A stretch of 14,001 nt of DNA from Bacillota bacterium (GTDB taxonomy: Bacteria > Bacillota_E > Sulfobacillia > Sulfobacillales > JAIMBI01). Below are positions 13,987-14,001 of the stretch, in pieces. The stretch covers positions 1 through 14,001 of the forward strand of contig JAKARZ010000047.1 in NCBI GenBank assembly GCA_021828405.1, given 5' to 3'. Below the pieces are notes generated by a model. That model did no database searches. It was not told the origin of the DNA and worked only from the letters and a program-made list of their open reading frames with translations. Both the position numbers and the translations under genes were made by a program. Position 1 is the first letter of the stretch; each line of letters begins with the position of its first letter.

Positions 13987-14001
13987 AGTCCCACGTATTC
14001 A
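13983..14001 (+). CDS. Start of a following gene, probably the transporter ATPase (partial)
   Basis: The ATG at 13983 overlaps the permease stop (ATGA) and reads MKSHVF before the window ends. Peptide transporter operons usually continue with DppD/DppF-type ATPases, and none is seen elsewhere in the window, so this is the natural place for one. Six codons cannot identify it, and no good ribosome binding site is visible, so it would rely on coupling. Confidence 0.35.

Overview
The window is GC-rich bacterial chromosomal DNA with compact genes, strong Shine-Dalgarno sites (AGGAGG-type ahead of most genes) and GTG and TTG starts mixed with ATG. The lipoprotein substrate-binding protein with a Ser/Thr-rich linker, the Gram-positive-style ribosome binding sites and the gene families fit a high-GC Bacillota lineage (Sulfobacillus- or Symbiobacterium-like). 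That placement is an impression from style, not a tested one. No rRNA, tRNA, CRISPR array or intact mobile element was seen.

Layout. Positions 1-548 hold no convincing intact gene. There are several small inverted repeats, a 57-codon minus-strand reading frame that may be a worn transposase C-terminus, and a very strong hairpin (419-466) that probably ends the leftward transcript. From 6416 leftwards (minus strand) come an Asp/Glu-racemase-family protein, an S9-family prolyl-oligopeptidase-type peptidase and a large Asp-box (BNR/sortilin-like) beta-propeller protein. The last two are 34 bp apart and almost certainly co-transcribed. Divergently, from 6559 rightwards, lies a YheO/DauR-type regulator (YheO-like PAS plus C-terminal HTH). 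It is followed by a probable operon with its own promoter at about 7317-7345: an oligopeptide ABC transporter lipoprotein, TldD, TldE/PmbA, a DppC-type permease, a DppB-type permease, and at the right edge the first codons of what is probably the transporter ATPase. Junctions within it are tight: TldD/TldE overlap by ATGA, DppC/DppB by TGATG, and DppB/next gene by ATGA.

How the genes may work together. All recognisable parts point to peptide import and breakdown. The transporter would bring peptides in, the TldD/TldE pair and the S9 peptidase (no signal peptide, so cytosolic) would cut them, and the racemase-family enzyme would act on released amino acids. The regulator belongs to a family whose studied member, DauR, controls D-amino-acid catabolism. 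The strongest sign that the two arms are one regulon is a 10-bp identical element, GTTAGACAAA, just downstream of the promoter regions of both the S9 peptidase (5647-5656, minus strand) and the transporter operon. In the latter it is half of a perfect 6-3-6 palindrome (7362-7376). That the YheO/DauR-type protein binds it, and that the substrates are D-residue-containing or otherwise modified peptides, is inference.
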